From: a bacterium
Lineage (GTDB): Bacteria > Calditrichota > Calditrichia > RBG-13-44-9 > J042
Reading direction: 5' to 3'
Length of the DNA stretch: 39,850 bases
Assembly (NCBI GenBank): GCA_015485355.1
Contig: WFTQ01000077.1
Coordinates: 1-39,850 of the forward strand
Shown: positions 25,234-33,842 of the stretch, one piece after another
How the letters are laid out: every line of letters starts with the position of its first letter
Numbering within the stretch: position 1 is the stretch's first letter
Program-made: the position numbers and the translations under genes
The notes under the pieces: generated by a model
Database searches by the model: none
The model's input: the letters and a program-made list of their open reading frames with translations, nothing else
Told to the model about the DNA's origin: nothing

Positions 25234-26586
25234 ATGAAACGATCATTTTCCTTAAGATATTGTCCCGTAGGGGCGGTGAGCGAGATCGGAGCGTCGGCCC
25301 ATTACGTACAGTTTGACCGCTGGGGGGTTTTGCTGGATGCAGGGCTGGATCCGCATCGCGCGACGCAGGATGGAGTGCCTGCATACGATGCATTAAGCAA
25401 CCATCCCGTCAACGCCATCCTGGTTACCCATGCGCATCTGGATCACATGGGGAGCCTGCCGGTGGCCCTGCAGCACTTTCCCAACGCCCGGGTGTACATG
25501 ACCCCGGCCACCGCCGAACTCACCGAAGTCATGCTTCGGCACTATCTGCAGGTTCAGCGCAAACAGGCCGCGGAACAATGGCAAGCTTACCGCCCCCTGT
25601 ACACGGAAGAGTATCTGGATATGATTCGCTACCTGTTTCAAAGCTTTCCTTACAAAACACCTTTCGGGTTGCATGGTTATGAAGAAAGTGGCCTGCGCTT
25701 TACTTTTTACGATGCCGGTCATATCCTGGGTTCGGCCGGGGTATTGATTGAATGGAAACGGCGGCGCCTGTTCTATACCGGCAATGTTCGGTTATCCTCC
25801 CAATTCATCTTAAAGGGAGCCCGGCTGCCGGATGCCGTGGATATTCTGATCACCGAGGCCACTTACGGAGCCGATGATCGGGCCGAGACCATAAAGCGCG
25901 GTGCCGAGATCAAGCGATTTGCCGGACGGCTGTCCGAACGGTTGAAATTGGGTGGGGTGGTATTGTTGCCGGTTTTTGCTTTGGGACGCACCCAGGAAAT
26001 GTTGATGTTGCTACACCGGTTGCGACAGAAAAATCGAATTCCCGCGGTACCGATATATGTGGCCGGGTTTGGATTGGCCATTAACCGCCTGTATGACCGC
26101 ATGCTTCATAAGATATATCCCCAATACCGTCACGGTCAGTTGCGGACCATTACCTTCGGCCGCTGGCGTGCAAGACGCCGGTTAAACGGTCCGGCCATTC
26201 TGATATCCACGTCTGGGATGTTATTGCCCGGTTCCGCATCCTTTGGTTTTGCCCGCCAGCTGGCGGAGGATGCCCGGAATGCCATCTTTTTTGTGGGATA
26301 TGCCGATCCCGAAACCCCCGGTGGACTGTTGCGCGACAAACGATTCGATACCCTGCAGCAACTGTTTGGGCTCCCCCGATTGAACTGTAGCGTCGAAGTG
26401 TTTCACTTTTCCGCCCATGCACATCGTGGAGAGTTGTTGAAACTGGTTCGCCGCATGAACCCGTCCTGTGTCGTCCTGACCCACGGGGAGAAACCCGCCT
26501 TGGAATGGATGGCCCGCCATATCCCGGAAGTGGCGCCGCAATCCCGCATCTTAATCCCCGAAAGCGGACAATGGTACGCTTTATAG
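25234..26586 (+). CDS. MBL/beta-CASP nuclease-like protein with altered motif 4
   Basis: A 450-residue protein of the RNase J/CPSF73-like beta-CASP class, a group of RNA or DNA nucleases. Seen: motif 1 LLDAG, motif 2 THAHLDHMG, motif 3 DAGHILGSA, motif A ITEATYG, motif B HFSAHAH, motif C VVLTHGE, and a 'PVFALGRTQEML' beta-CASP start. Motif 4 is YTGNVRLSSQ: the metal-bridging Asp is Asn184. ATG 25234 places the first domain strand at the N-terminus. TTG 25192 has a better ribosome-binding site (GGGGGAG) and would add 14 residues, so the start is uncertain. No signal peptide. Whether it is a catalyst or an RNA-binding relic is open. Confidence 0.85.
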   Translation: MKRSFSLRYCPVGAVSEIGASAHYVQFDRWGVLLDAGLDPHRATQDGVPAYDALSNHPVNAILVTHAHLDHMGSLPVALQHFPNARVYMTPATAELTEVMLRHYLQVQRKQAAEQWQAYRPLYTEEYLDMIRYLFQSFPYKTPFGLHGYEESGLRFTFYDAGHILGSAGVLIEWKRRRLFYTGNVRLSSQFILKGARLPDAVDILITEATYGADDRAETIKRGAEIKRFAGRLSERLKLGGVVLLPVFALGRTQEMLMLLHRLRQKNRIPAVPIYVAGFGLAINRLYDRMLHKIYPQYRHGQLRTITFGRWRARRRLNGPAILISTSGMLLPGSASFGFARQLAEDARNAIFFVGYADPETPGGLLRDKRFDTLQQLFGLPRLNCSVEVFHFSAHAHRGELLKLVRRMNPSCVVLTHGEKPALEWMARHIPEVAPQSRILIPESGQWYAL

Positions 26587-26710
26587 GGAACGCTTTCTTT
26601 CCCGGAAAGGGCTGAATCCCGGCCTTTGGGGCCCGGCCCTTTGGCAGACGGCTTCGGGGGCATTGGGGCGGGGAACGCTCCTTGCCGCACGGGGCCGATT
26701 TTTGCACACC

Positions 26711-26739
26711 TTGCATTATCGAGGGTGGGATTTTATATT
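26711..26739 (+). promoter_or_regulatory. Candidate promoter of the metal-carrier gene
   Basis: TTGCAT (26711-26716), a 17-base spacer and TATATT (26734-26739) precede the HMA gene, with a start near 26746. The -10 is the same hexamer as in front of the TetR gene and the Omp85 fusion. No obvious metal-regulator palindrome was seen next to it. Confidence 0.5.
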
Positions 26740-26777
26740 AGCCCACGGTTAAAGGCGATAAGTGAAAGGAGTACAAG

Positions 26778-26996
26778 ATGCGAACGGAAACGTTTGTGGT
26801 GGAGGGCATGACATGTAACCATTGCGCCCAGCACGTGCAGAAGGCCCTGGAAGGGGTGGCGGGGGTCCAGCAGGTTCAGGTGTCCCTGGAAAAGGCGAAT
26901 GCCGTGGTCACCTACGAGGAGAGTCAATTCGATTTTGCAGCGGCGCGCAAGGCGGTGGAAGAGGCCGGATATCGGCTTTCCCGCAGTGCCGGATGA
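26778..26996 (+). CDS. CopZ-like heavy-metal-associated (HMA) domain protein
   Basis: A single 72-residue HMA domain, the ferredoxin-like fold of Cu(I) chaperones and P-type ATPase N-termini. Metal-binding motif GMTCNHC (residues 11-17) with both Cys; the family pattern continues with 'VQKALEGVAGVQQVQV' and 'AVEEAGYRL'. It would carry Cu(I), or less likely Zn or Hg, in the cytoplasm. No P-type ATPase or metal-responsive regulator gene is in the window, so it stands alone with its own promoter. AAAGGAG lies 6 bases before the ATG. Confidence 0.92.
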   Translation: MRTETFVVEGMTCNHCAQHVQKALEGVAGVQQVQVSLEKANAVVTYEESQFDFAAARKAVEEAGYRLSRSAG

Positions 26997-27066
26997 CCGG
27001 CGCCAATGAACGAAATCGCCCCCGGAGGCGTTTGGGGAATAAGAACGAAATCAGGAATGAATCGTT

Positions 27067-27429
27067 ATGATCCGGGAATTTTTTAAAGCCAAAATTCATC
27101 GGGCGACCATTACCCAGGCGGACTTGAATTACGAGGGATCGTTAACCGTCGATGCGGACTTGCTGGATGCCGCCGGTATTGCCGTGCACGAGAAAGTCGA
27201 AATTTACAACATCAGCAATGGAGCCCGTTTTTCGACCTATGTAATCCCCGGAGAACGGGGTAGTGGGGTCATTGGTCTCAATGGTGCCGCGGCGCGCCTG
27301 GGCAGCGTGGGCGATAAAATCATTATTGTCAGCTATTGCCTGCTCCGAGAAGAAGAAATCCCCCGGCATCATCCGGTTGTGGTGTTGGTGGGAGAAAAGA
27401 ATTCAATCAAAGAAGTCCGCAAATATTAA
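27067..27429 (+). CDS. panD: Aspartate 1-decarboxylase
   Basis: Makes beta-alanine from L-aspartate for pantothenate and coenzyme A. The 120-residue proenzyme self-cleaves at Gly24-Ser25 (NYEGSLTVD) to give the pyruvoyl group. Lys9 and His11 (KAKIHRA) and NGAAARLG are family features, and the length is typical. An AGGA element lies about nine bases before the ATG. It follows the HMA gene after 70 bases on the same strand; a small CGCC/GGCG hairpin in that gap lacks a T-run. No other pantothenate gene is nearby. Confidence 0.96.
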   Translation: MIREFFKAKIHRATITQADLNYEGSLTVDADLLDAAGIAVHEKVEIYNISNGARFSTYVIPGERGSGVIGLNGAAARLGSVGDKIIIVSYCLLREEEIPRHHPVVVLVGEKNSIKEVRKY

Positions 27430-27478
27430 CACCGGAGTGTTATCGACTTAAAAAACTTATCCTCCTTCAGGGAATAAG

Positions 27479-27507
27479 GGTGGCGGGGAATGGCCACCAA
27501 AATCCCC
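27479..27507 (+). other. Possible H-type pseudoknot between panD and the ClC gene
   Basis: GGTGGC (27479-27484) pairs with GCCACC (27493-27498). The loop bases GGGGA (27485-27489) are complementary to TCCCC (27503-27507), with AAAA between the second and last strands. Both stems could form together as a compact pseudoknot, or only one could form. The short loops make the full pseudoknot borderline. It lies 120 bases before the ClC start codon. Confidence 0.3.
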
Positions 27508-27626
27508 ATCCAGCAACCTATCAATTGGTTCCTTACCGGGAAGTTTTATCAATACCCGTTGATTTTTTCAGGCTTTTTGCTTTTCAGGGATAAGATTCTG
27601 GACGCCCTGCGGGATCCGCCTTAGCG

Positions 27627-29801
27627 ATGATTTTCAGGTTAATCATTGTTTCGGAACGGCTTTTTATTAAATTTCTGTATTGGCTGTCGGTCCTGAGAAT
27701 ATCGCGGTTTAAGGCAGAGGTGAGGGGCAAGTTGAAAGATTTTTGGAACCACATTGTGGTTTGCTGGAAACGGTTCGATGAATTTATCGATCATTTCTTT
27801 TTCCGCTTCCGGGCCACCGAGCACACCTTCATGGTGATCATGGCCGTTATTATCGGCCTGGTGGGTGGTTTTGGTGCCGTTGGTATTCAATTTTTAATCA
27901 AGGTGTTTCAAAAGATTTTCTGGGGGAACTGGGATTTTTCTCTGGAATACGTCAAGACTTTGCCCCTGTATATCAAACTATTGGCACCGGCCGTCGGGGG
28001 CGTTTTTGTCGGGGGGATTGTCTATTACTTTGCCCGCGAAGCGAAGGGCCACGGGGTGCCTGAGGTAATGGAAGCCATAGCCCTGCGTAACGGTGTCATT
28101 CGTCCCCGCGTGGTGATCGCAAAATTGTTGGCCTCTTCTATTTGCATTGGTTCCGGGGGATCGGTGGGACGAGAGGGTCCGGTCATCCAGATTGGGTCTT
28201 CGATTGGCTCCACGGTGGGGCAATTTTTGCGGGTGAATCCGAAACGGATGAAGATATTGGTGGCCTGTGGCGCCGCTGCCGGCATCGCCGCGGCCTTCAA
28301 TGCCCCCGTAGCCGGTGCCCTCTTCAGTGTAGAGGTCATTTTGGGCGATTTTGGTGTGCCGCAGTTCAGCCCCATTGTCATTTCCTCGGTCATGGCCACC
28401 GTCGTGTCCCGTCACTTCCTGGGCGATTTTCCCGCCTTCGAAGTACCCTCCTATGAGCTGGGAACGCCCACCGAACTGATTTTTTACGTGGCCCTGGGGC
28501 TCGTCGCCGGCCTGATTGCCCTGCTGTATATTCATACCCTGTATCGGTTCGAGGATTTCTTCGAGGAGTTGAACATTCATCCGGTGTTGAAAACCACGAT
28601 AGGAGGCTTGATTATCGGTGTTCTGGGAGTGTTCATCCCCAATATTTATGGGGTGGGTTACAATTCCATGAACATGGCCCTGCATGGAGAGATGGTAATT
28701 GGCACCATGTTGATGTTGATTTTTGTGAAGATTCTGGCCACGTCCATCAGTCTGGGCTCCGGGGGGTCGGGAGGCGTGTTTGCCCCCTCGCTGTTTATCG
28801 GAACCATGACCGGGGGCGCCTTTGGAATCCTGATTAACCACCTTTTCCCGTTCACCTCTTCTCCGGGGGCCTATGCCCTGGTGGGCATGGGGGCTTTGGT
28901 CGCCGGAGCCACCCACGCGCCCATTACGGCGATCCTGATCATCTTCGAAATGACCAACGATTACAAATTGATCCTTCCCCTGATGATCGCCAGCGTGATC
29001 GCCACCCTTCTTACCACCAAGTTGAAGAAGGAATCGATTTATACCTTAAAACTCTTGCGCCGGGGTATCGATCTGTTCCGGGGACGGGAAATCAATGTGT
29101 TGCGCTCCATCCCCGTGCGGGAAGTCATGCGTGGTGACCCGGTGATCATCCAGGCCAACATGAGTTTTAAAAAGTTAATGAACCTGCTGGTGAACAGTCC
29201 GCACACCCAATTTTTTGTGGTGGATTTCAACAACCGGTACGCGGGAGCGGTCTCCTTAAATGAGGTGCGGCACGCGCTTCAGGATGAAGAATATGTGGCC
29301 GATCTATTGATCGCTCACGACCTGGTGAATCCCAATGTGCCCACCCTGAAGCCTTCCGACACCCTCGACGCCGTAATGAAAATCTTTGGTCGGCTGGACG
29401 TGGAGGAATTGCCCGTGGTGGAGGAGAACGAACCGCATAAAATTATTGGAGCGGTCTTTTATAAGGATGTCATTGAAGCTTACAATCGGGAGATCTTGAA
29501 GCGGGACCTGGTGGAAGAGATGAGCTTCTCGATCAAATTGCTGGAAAAACATCGTCAGATTCCCTTTCTGGACGGGTATGCCATGGCCGAAATTCCTGTG
29601 CCCTTGAGTTTTGTGGGCCGAACCCTGCAAGAGCTGAACATTCGGGCCCGTTTCGGCGTTAATGTGATTATGATAAAACGGCGTCAGGACGGCCAGAAAG
29701 AGGTGGAGATCGTACCCCGTCCCGATGAAGTCATTCAAATGGGGGATGTGCTGATCGCCGTGGGACGGGAAAAAGACCTGGAAGTGATGCGGCATATATA
29801 A
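27627..29801 (+). CDS. ClC-family chloride channel/transporter with CBS pair and TrkA_C domain
   Basis: A 724-residue membrane protein for Cl- (or similar anion) passage. The ClC domain spans about residues 65-480; the anion-filter motifs are GSGGSVGREGP with gating Glu183, and GSGGSGGVFAPSLFIG. The position of the internal proton glutamate (E203 of E. coli ClC-ec1) is Val237 (ALFSVEVIL), as in animal Cl- channels. Two CBS domains follow (about 490-640), which often sense nucleotides, then a TrkA_C/RCK_C-like domain (about 650-724). Few-residue changes at the start are possible, as no strong ribosome-binding site precedes ATG 27627. The RluA-type gene starts at the next base after its stop. 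Confidence 0.92.
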   Translation: MIFRLIIVSERLFIKFLYWLSVLRISRFKAEVRGKLKDFWNHIVVCWKRFDEFIDHFFFRFRATEHTFMVIMAVIIGLVGGFGAVGIQFLIKVFQKIFWGNWDFSLEYVKTLPLYIKLLAPAVGGVFVGGIVYYFAREAKGHGVPEVMEAIALRNGVIRPRVVIAKLLASSICIGSGGSVGREGPVIQIGSSIGSTVGQFLRVNPKRMKILVACGAAAGIAAAFNAPVAGALFSVEVILGDFGVPQFSPIVISSVMATVVSRHFLGDFPAFEVPSYELGTPTELIFYVALGLVAGLIALLYIHTLYRFEDFFEELNIHPVLKTTIGGLIIGVLGVFIPNIYGVGYNSMNMALHGEMVIGTMLMLIFVKILATSISLGSGGSGGVFAPSLFIGTMTGGAFGILINHLFPFTSSPGAYALVGMGALVAGATHAPITAILIIFEMTNDYKLILPLMIASVIATLLTTKLKKESIYTLKLLRRGIDLFRGREINVLRSIPVREVMRGDPVIIQANMSFKKLMNLLVNSPHTQFFVVDFNNRYAGAVSLNEVRHALQDEEYVADLLIAHDLVNPNVPTLKPSDTLDAVMKIFGRLDVEELPVVEENEPHKIIGAVFYKDVIEAYNREILKRDLVEEMSFSIKLLEKHRQIPFLDGYAMAEIPVPLSFVGRTLQELNIRARFGVNVIMIKRRQDGQKEVEIVPRPDEVIQMGDVLIAVGREKDLEVMRHI

Positions 29802-30653
29802 ATGAAACGATTAAAGTCCTTTACCATTCGGAGCCCGGAGGGGCGCAAGCAGCGGATCGAAGTGATATACGAGGATGAGCACCTGGTGGTGATCAACAAA
29901 CCGCCTGGCCTGCGGGTGATTCCCGACCACTGGAACCCGGATTTACCCAATCTGTGGCGGTTGCTGCAGGACCGCTATCACAAACTGGATCCCCAACCCG
30001 GACGATCGGTATGGGTGGTGCATCGGATCGATGCGCCCACCAGCGGTGTGGTGGTCTTGGCCAAAACCGCGGAAATGCACCGCGGATTAAGCCTGCTTTT
30101 TGAAAAGAACCGGATGGAAAAAACATACCTGGCCATCGTTCGTGGGGAGCCCCCCGCCGATCTGGGGACCATCGACCTCCCTGTACAACAGCACCCCACA
30201 CGTAAATCGTACGTCATGGTTCACGAAAAAGGGAAACCTGCCGTTACCGATTACCGAATAAAAGAGAAGTTTCAGCACTTTTGTCTATTGGAGGTAAGGC
30301 CCCGCACCGGTCGCACGCATCAAATTCGGGTACACCTGCAGGCAGTGGGTTGTCCCCTGGCCGTGGACCCCCTTTACGGAGAAACCTCTCGCATTCATAT
30401 TGCCGATCTCAAACGGGTAAGCAGGAAACATGCGGGTGAAGGGGAAGAGCCCGCACCATCGCTGATGCAGCGGCTTTCCCTGCATGCCTATCGGTTGATC
30501 TTCACCGATCCTTTGTTCGGCACCGTTCGTGAGTTTGAGGCCCCGGTTCCCAAGGATTTTCTGGCTTTGCTGAAGGCCTTACGCAAGTGGGACGCCCGGC
30601 CTCCCCATGAAAAGGTGGCAGACCTGCTGCCCCATGGAGGAAAATCGACCTGA
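29802..30653 (+). CDS. RluA-family pseudouridine synthase
   Basis: Isomerises uridines in rRNA or tRNA. The 283-residue protein has the RluA catalytic motif HRIDAPTSGVVVLAKT (Asp nucleophile), the preceding EDEHLVVINKPPGL strand, and RPRTGRTHQIRVHLQAVG near residue 165. It has no N-terminal S4 domain, which is RluA-like rather than RluC/D-like. The target uridine cannot be read from the sequence. It starts directly after the ClC stop (TAA then ATG) and no ribosome-binding site is seen, so translation probably depends on the upstream gene. Confidence 0.9.
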   Translation: MKRLKSFTIRSPEGRKQRIEVIYEDEHLVVINKPPGLRVIPDHWNPDLPNLWRLLQDRYHKLDPQPGRSVWVVHRIDAPTSGVVVLAKTAEMHRGLSLLFEKNRMEKTYLAIVRGEPPADLGTIDLPVQQHPTRKSYVMVHEKGKPAVTDYRIKEKFQHFCLLEVRPRTGRTHQIRVHLQAVGCPLAVDPLYGETSRIHIADLKRVSRKHAGEGEEPAPSLMQRLSLHAYRLIFTDPLFGTVREFEAPVPKDFLALLKALRKWDARPPHEKVADLLPHGGKST

Positions 30654-30979
30654 ACACCGATCCGTTTCCTTCTGGCCGATGGTTCTGATCCATCCCGTCG
30701 AATAAGTTCTTCGCCATAGCCACGGTGGTAAAACGGCTGACCGAACGAGTGCTCCGACCGGGAACAACCGTTTCGAAACCCCGTACCGCAACGGCTGCCG
30801 GCAGCGTGGGAATCGCCGTCAGCCTGAGTGGGATGGCTGCTGAAAGGGTTAGCAAGATAGAACCTGGTTTTTCCTCTGGATACGGGCGGCGACCCGTTCC
30901 CTCCCGGAGGGATGAATGAGAAACCGCCCGGGGTTTGCTCTGGATTTTCGTAAAATGATATATTAAACTACAGGGCAAG
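30654..30979. other. Intergenic region before the Omp85 fusion gene
   Basis: These 326 bases hold no supported gene. A frame at 30725-30919 (64 codons, GTG start) has no recognisable domain or ribosome-binding site and is low-complexity Arg/Ser. A perfect 12-bp palindrome, GCTGCCGGCAGC, is at 30794-30805. A candidate promoter lies at 30935-30964. Confidence 0.4.
30935..30964 (+). promoter_or_regulatory. Candidate promoter of the Omp85 fusion gene
   Basis: TTGCTC (30935-30940), an 18-base spacer and TATATT (30959-30964). The start site would fall near 30971, leaving a leader of only about 10 bases before ATG 30980, which is short. So this may be a partial match, or the true promoter is further upstream. 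Confidence 0.3.
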
Positions 30980-33829
30980 ATGAACAGTTGGAACACGTTC
31001 AAACGCTGCTGGGGGATGCTCCTCTTGCTGCTTGTGGCCGGGGAATTTTCCCGCGTGCAGGGGCAGTGGTTTTATTTTGGGCGGAATAAGGTGCAGTATA
31101 CCGAATTCCGCTGGCATATCCTGAAAACGCGCCATTTCGATATTTATTATTATCCCGAAATGGAAGAGTTGGCCGAACAGGGGGCCTTTTTTGCAGAACA
31201 GAGCTACAAATATCTGGAAAATAAATTCAACTTCACCATTCGTCGGCGGATTCCCCTGATCTTTTACAGTTCTCATCTGCATTTTCAACAGACGAATGTG
31301 ACCCCGGGCTTTATTCCCGAGGGCGTGGGGGGCTTTTTTGAGTTCCTGAAGGGTCGAGTCGTGATTCCGGCGAACGGCAGCCTGAATCAGTTTCGTAAGG
31401 TCATCCAGCACGAACTCGTTCATGTGTTTATGCATAGTAAAGTCTATTTTGCCAATAAAGAGCATGGCCGTTACGATGCCACCTATCCGCCCCTCTGGTT
31501 TGTCGAAGGATTGGCCGAATACTGGTCATCGGAATGGGATGCTCAGGCGGAAATGGTTATCCGGGATGCGGTGTTGAATAATTATATCGTCCCTCTTTCG
31601 CAAATGTACCGCATTTCCGGTTCGTACCTGATGTACAAAGAAGGGCAGGCCATTTTGTCTTATATTGCAGAAAAGTTTGGAGAAGAAACGATCCTGTTGC
31701 TGCTGGAGGATATCTGGAAGTACAGCAAATTTTCTCAGGTGTTCGAACATGTACTGGGGATAAGCTATGAAGAATTCGATCGCCTGTGGCTCTACGATCT
31801 GCGGAAAAAATATTATCCGTTGCTGAAGGATCACGATTTTTCCAGCATGATTACCGAGACGATTGTGAAAGAAGGCTATAATTTTAAACCGGCCTTTTAT
31901 CCATCGCCGGAGGGGAAAAAATTGGTTTTTGTGGCCAATCGCACGGGGTACACGAACATTTATCTAACCGATTTACGGCCTCTGAAATTTGACGAAAAAG
32001 AGAAGGTCAAGGTGCTGATTAAAGGGGAACGTAGTTCGGAGTTTGAGGCTTTTCACCTCTTTTCCAGTAAGATTGATGTCTCCCGGAATGGGCGGCTGGC
32101 TTTTTCCACCAAAAGCGGAGAAAACGATGCCCTGTATATTTTTGACCTCGAACAGGAAGAGATCATCCGGAAATTTCAATGGCCCGATATCGTGGGAATT
32201 TCTTCGCCCGCTTTTTCTCCGGATGGTAAGAAAATTGTTTTCAGCGGACTGCAATTTGGGGGGCGGAAAGACCTTTTTCTGGTGGATTTGAAACGGGAGG
32301 AATTGATCCAGCTGACCAATGATCTTTACGAAGACAATGCCCCTTCCTTTTCCCCGGATGGAAAAAAGATTGTCTTTTCCTCGGATCGAACCCTTTGGGG
32401 GCCTCAATGGAGCTATAACATCTTCGTGTACGATCTGGAGAGCCATTTGATTTATTATGTGACCTCGGGAAAACACCAGGACTTTACGCCGGTCTGGTCA
32501 CCCGATGGGAAGTATATCGCCTTCACCTCGGACCGGGATTCGTCCTTAAACATCTGGCTGGCCGATTTGTCTCAAATAGGGGAATGGGATGGCGATGCTT
32601 ACCGCCGTATATCGGTCAAACAGGTCTCCTGGTTTGCCAATGCCGCCTTCGATCCCGAATGGGTGGGCACCGATCAGCTGGTCTTTTCGGTGTATGAGAA
32701 CAATCGTTTTCAGATTCGCCGGATGAAGCATATTCGGAAACGGTTTGAAGCATCGACTCGGTCCCGACCCAATGTCCCCATCCGCCATGCCCTCCACTGG
32801 CAACCGGGCAAAATAGCCGGAGACAAGGTGTTGGCCAAATTGCGCTATAAAAAGAAATATGATCTGGATATCGCCCAAACCCAGGTCAGTCAGGATCCTT
32901 TCTGGGGAACCAGCGGGGGGGCGTTGTTATCGTTTACCGATGTACTGGGCAACGATCAGTATTATATACTGCTGTACAACAACGCGCAATCCCGGAGCGA
33001 CTTTTTGCGCAGTTTCAATGTGGCCGTAACCAAACTTTCCCTGGAAAAACGGACCAATTACGGCTACGGCCTTTTTCGATTTGCCGGCCGATATTTCAAT
33101 TTCAAGGACGGCTTTTTTTATGAGGAACGGACCGGCGCCTTTTTTACCATCAGTTACCCTTTTTCTCAGTTTAAGCGGCTGGAATTCAACGCCAATTTCA
33201 GTTACTCCGATAAAGATTTCCTGGGTTTCCGGAGACGTTTTGCTTATCTTTCTTCCAACTGGTTGACCTTTATACACGACAATTCCATCTGGTCGTATAC
33301 GGGACCCATCGATGGGAGCCGGTTCAATATTACCATCGGCAATACTTTCGATGTGCGCTGGTCGAATGTGAATTATTACACCCTGCTACTGGATTATCGG
33401 TATTACTATCGGTTGCATCCCAAACTAACCTATGCCATCCGCTTATTGACCCTCTGGAACGACGGTAAAGAAACCCGCTGGTTTTACCTGGGTGGCAGCT
33501 GGGATTTGCGCGGGTATCCCCAATGGTCCATTCGGGGCGAAAAGATCGTCTTTATGTCCCACGAACTGCGATTTCCTTTTATCGATTATCTGGGAATCCG
33601 TTTTCCCTTCGGAGGGTTAGGGTTCCATGCCATACGGGGCGCTTTGTTTGTGGACGCCGGCAATGCCTGGAATGATCGCTGGAACGGCCTGTTGGGCAGC
33701 TTGGGAATGGGGCTGCGGGTCAACCTGGGCGGATTCCTGGTGCTGCGCCTGGATATTGGCCGACGAACCGATTTCCGGAAATTTACCTCCAGCTGGTTTA
33801 CCCAGTTTTTCTTTGGATGGGATTTTTAA
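30980..33829 (+). CDS. Zincin-TolB propeller-Omp85 barrel fusion protein
   Basis: A 949-residue exported protein with three modules in one chain. After a signal peptide (cleaved near VQGQ, residue 29) comes a zinc-protease-like region with H144ELVH and the likely third ligand Glu176 in FVEGLAEY, resembling the M1/peptidase_MA type. Then PD40/TolB-type propeller repeats, residues about 300-530 (FSPDGKKIVFS, WSPDGKYIAFTSDRD). From about 650 to the end is an Omp85-like barrel: GGSWDLRGYPQ, later ALFVDAGNAWN, and a final Phe (FFGWDF). Soluble domains should lie in the periplasm and the barrel in the outer membrane. I infer a self-contained export or membrane-assembly device, or a barrel-anchored protease. 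The BamB-like gene starts 13 bases after the stop. Confidence 0.82.
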   Translation: MNSWNTFKRCWGMLLLLLVAGEFSRVQGQWFYFGRNKVQYTEFRWHILKTRHFDIYYYPEMEELAEQGAFFAEQSYKYLENKFNFTIRRRIPLIFYSSHLHFQQTNVTPGFIPEGVGGFFEFLKGRVVIPANGSLNQFRKVIQHELVHVFMHSKVYFANKEHGRYDATYPPLWFVEGLAEYWSSEWDAQAEMVIRDAVLNNYIVPLSQMYRISGSYLMYKEGQAILSYIAEKFGEETILLLLEDIWKYSKFSQVFEHVLGISYEEFDRLWLYDLRKKYYPLLKDHDFSSMITETIVKEGYNFKPAFYPSPEGKKLVFVANRTGYTNIYLTDLRPLKFDEKEKVKVLIKGERSSEFEAFHLFSSKIDVSRNGRLAFSTKSGENDALYIFDLEQEEIIRKFQWPDIVGISSPAFSPDGKKIVFSGLQFGGRKDLFLVDLKREELIQLTNDLYEDNAPSFSPDGKKIVFSSDRTLWGPQWSYNIFVYDLESHLIYYVTSGKHQDFTPVWSPDGKYIAFTSDRDSSLNIWLADLSQIGEWDGDAYRRISVKQVSWFANAAFDPEWVGTDQLVFSVYENNRFQIRRMKHIRKRFEASTRSRPNVPIRHALHWQPGKIAGDKVLAKLRYKKKYDLDIAQTQVSQDPFWGTSGGALLSFTDVLGNDQYYILLYNNAQSRSDFLRSFNVAVTKLSLEKRTNYGYGLFRFAGRYFNFKDGFFYEERTGAFFTISYPFSQFKRLEFNANFSYSDKDFLGFRRRFAYLSSNWLTFIHDNSIWSYTGPIDGSRFNITIGNTFDVRWSNVNYYTLLLDYRYYYRLHPKLTYAIRLLTLWNDGKETRWFYLGGSWDLRGYPQWSIRGEKIVFMSHELRFPFIDYLGIRFPFGGLGFHAIRGALFVDAGNAWNDRWNGLLGSLGMGLRVNLGGFLVLRLDIGRRTDFRKFTSSWFTQFFFGWDF

Positions 33830-33842
33830 ATCACAATGTTGT

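Noticed and set aside
27430-27626. Fluoride riboswitch before the ClC gene
   Set aside because: The leader lacks the conserved GAUG-type core, and the ClC filter is GREGP, as in chloride types, not the fluoride-specific subfamily.
30725-30919. 64-codon frame before the Omp85 fusion gene
   Set aside because: Low-complexity Arg/Ser/Ala product with no ribosome-binding site and overlapping frames on the other strand.
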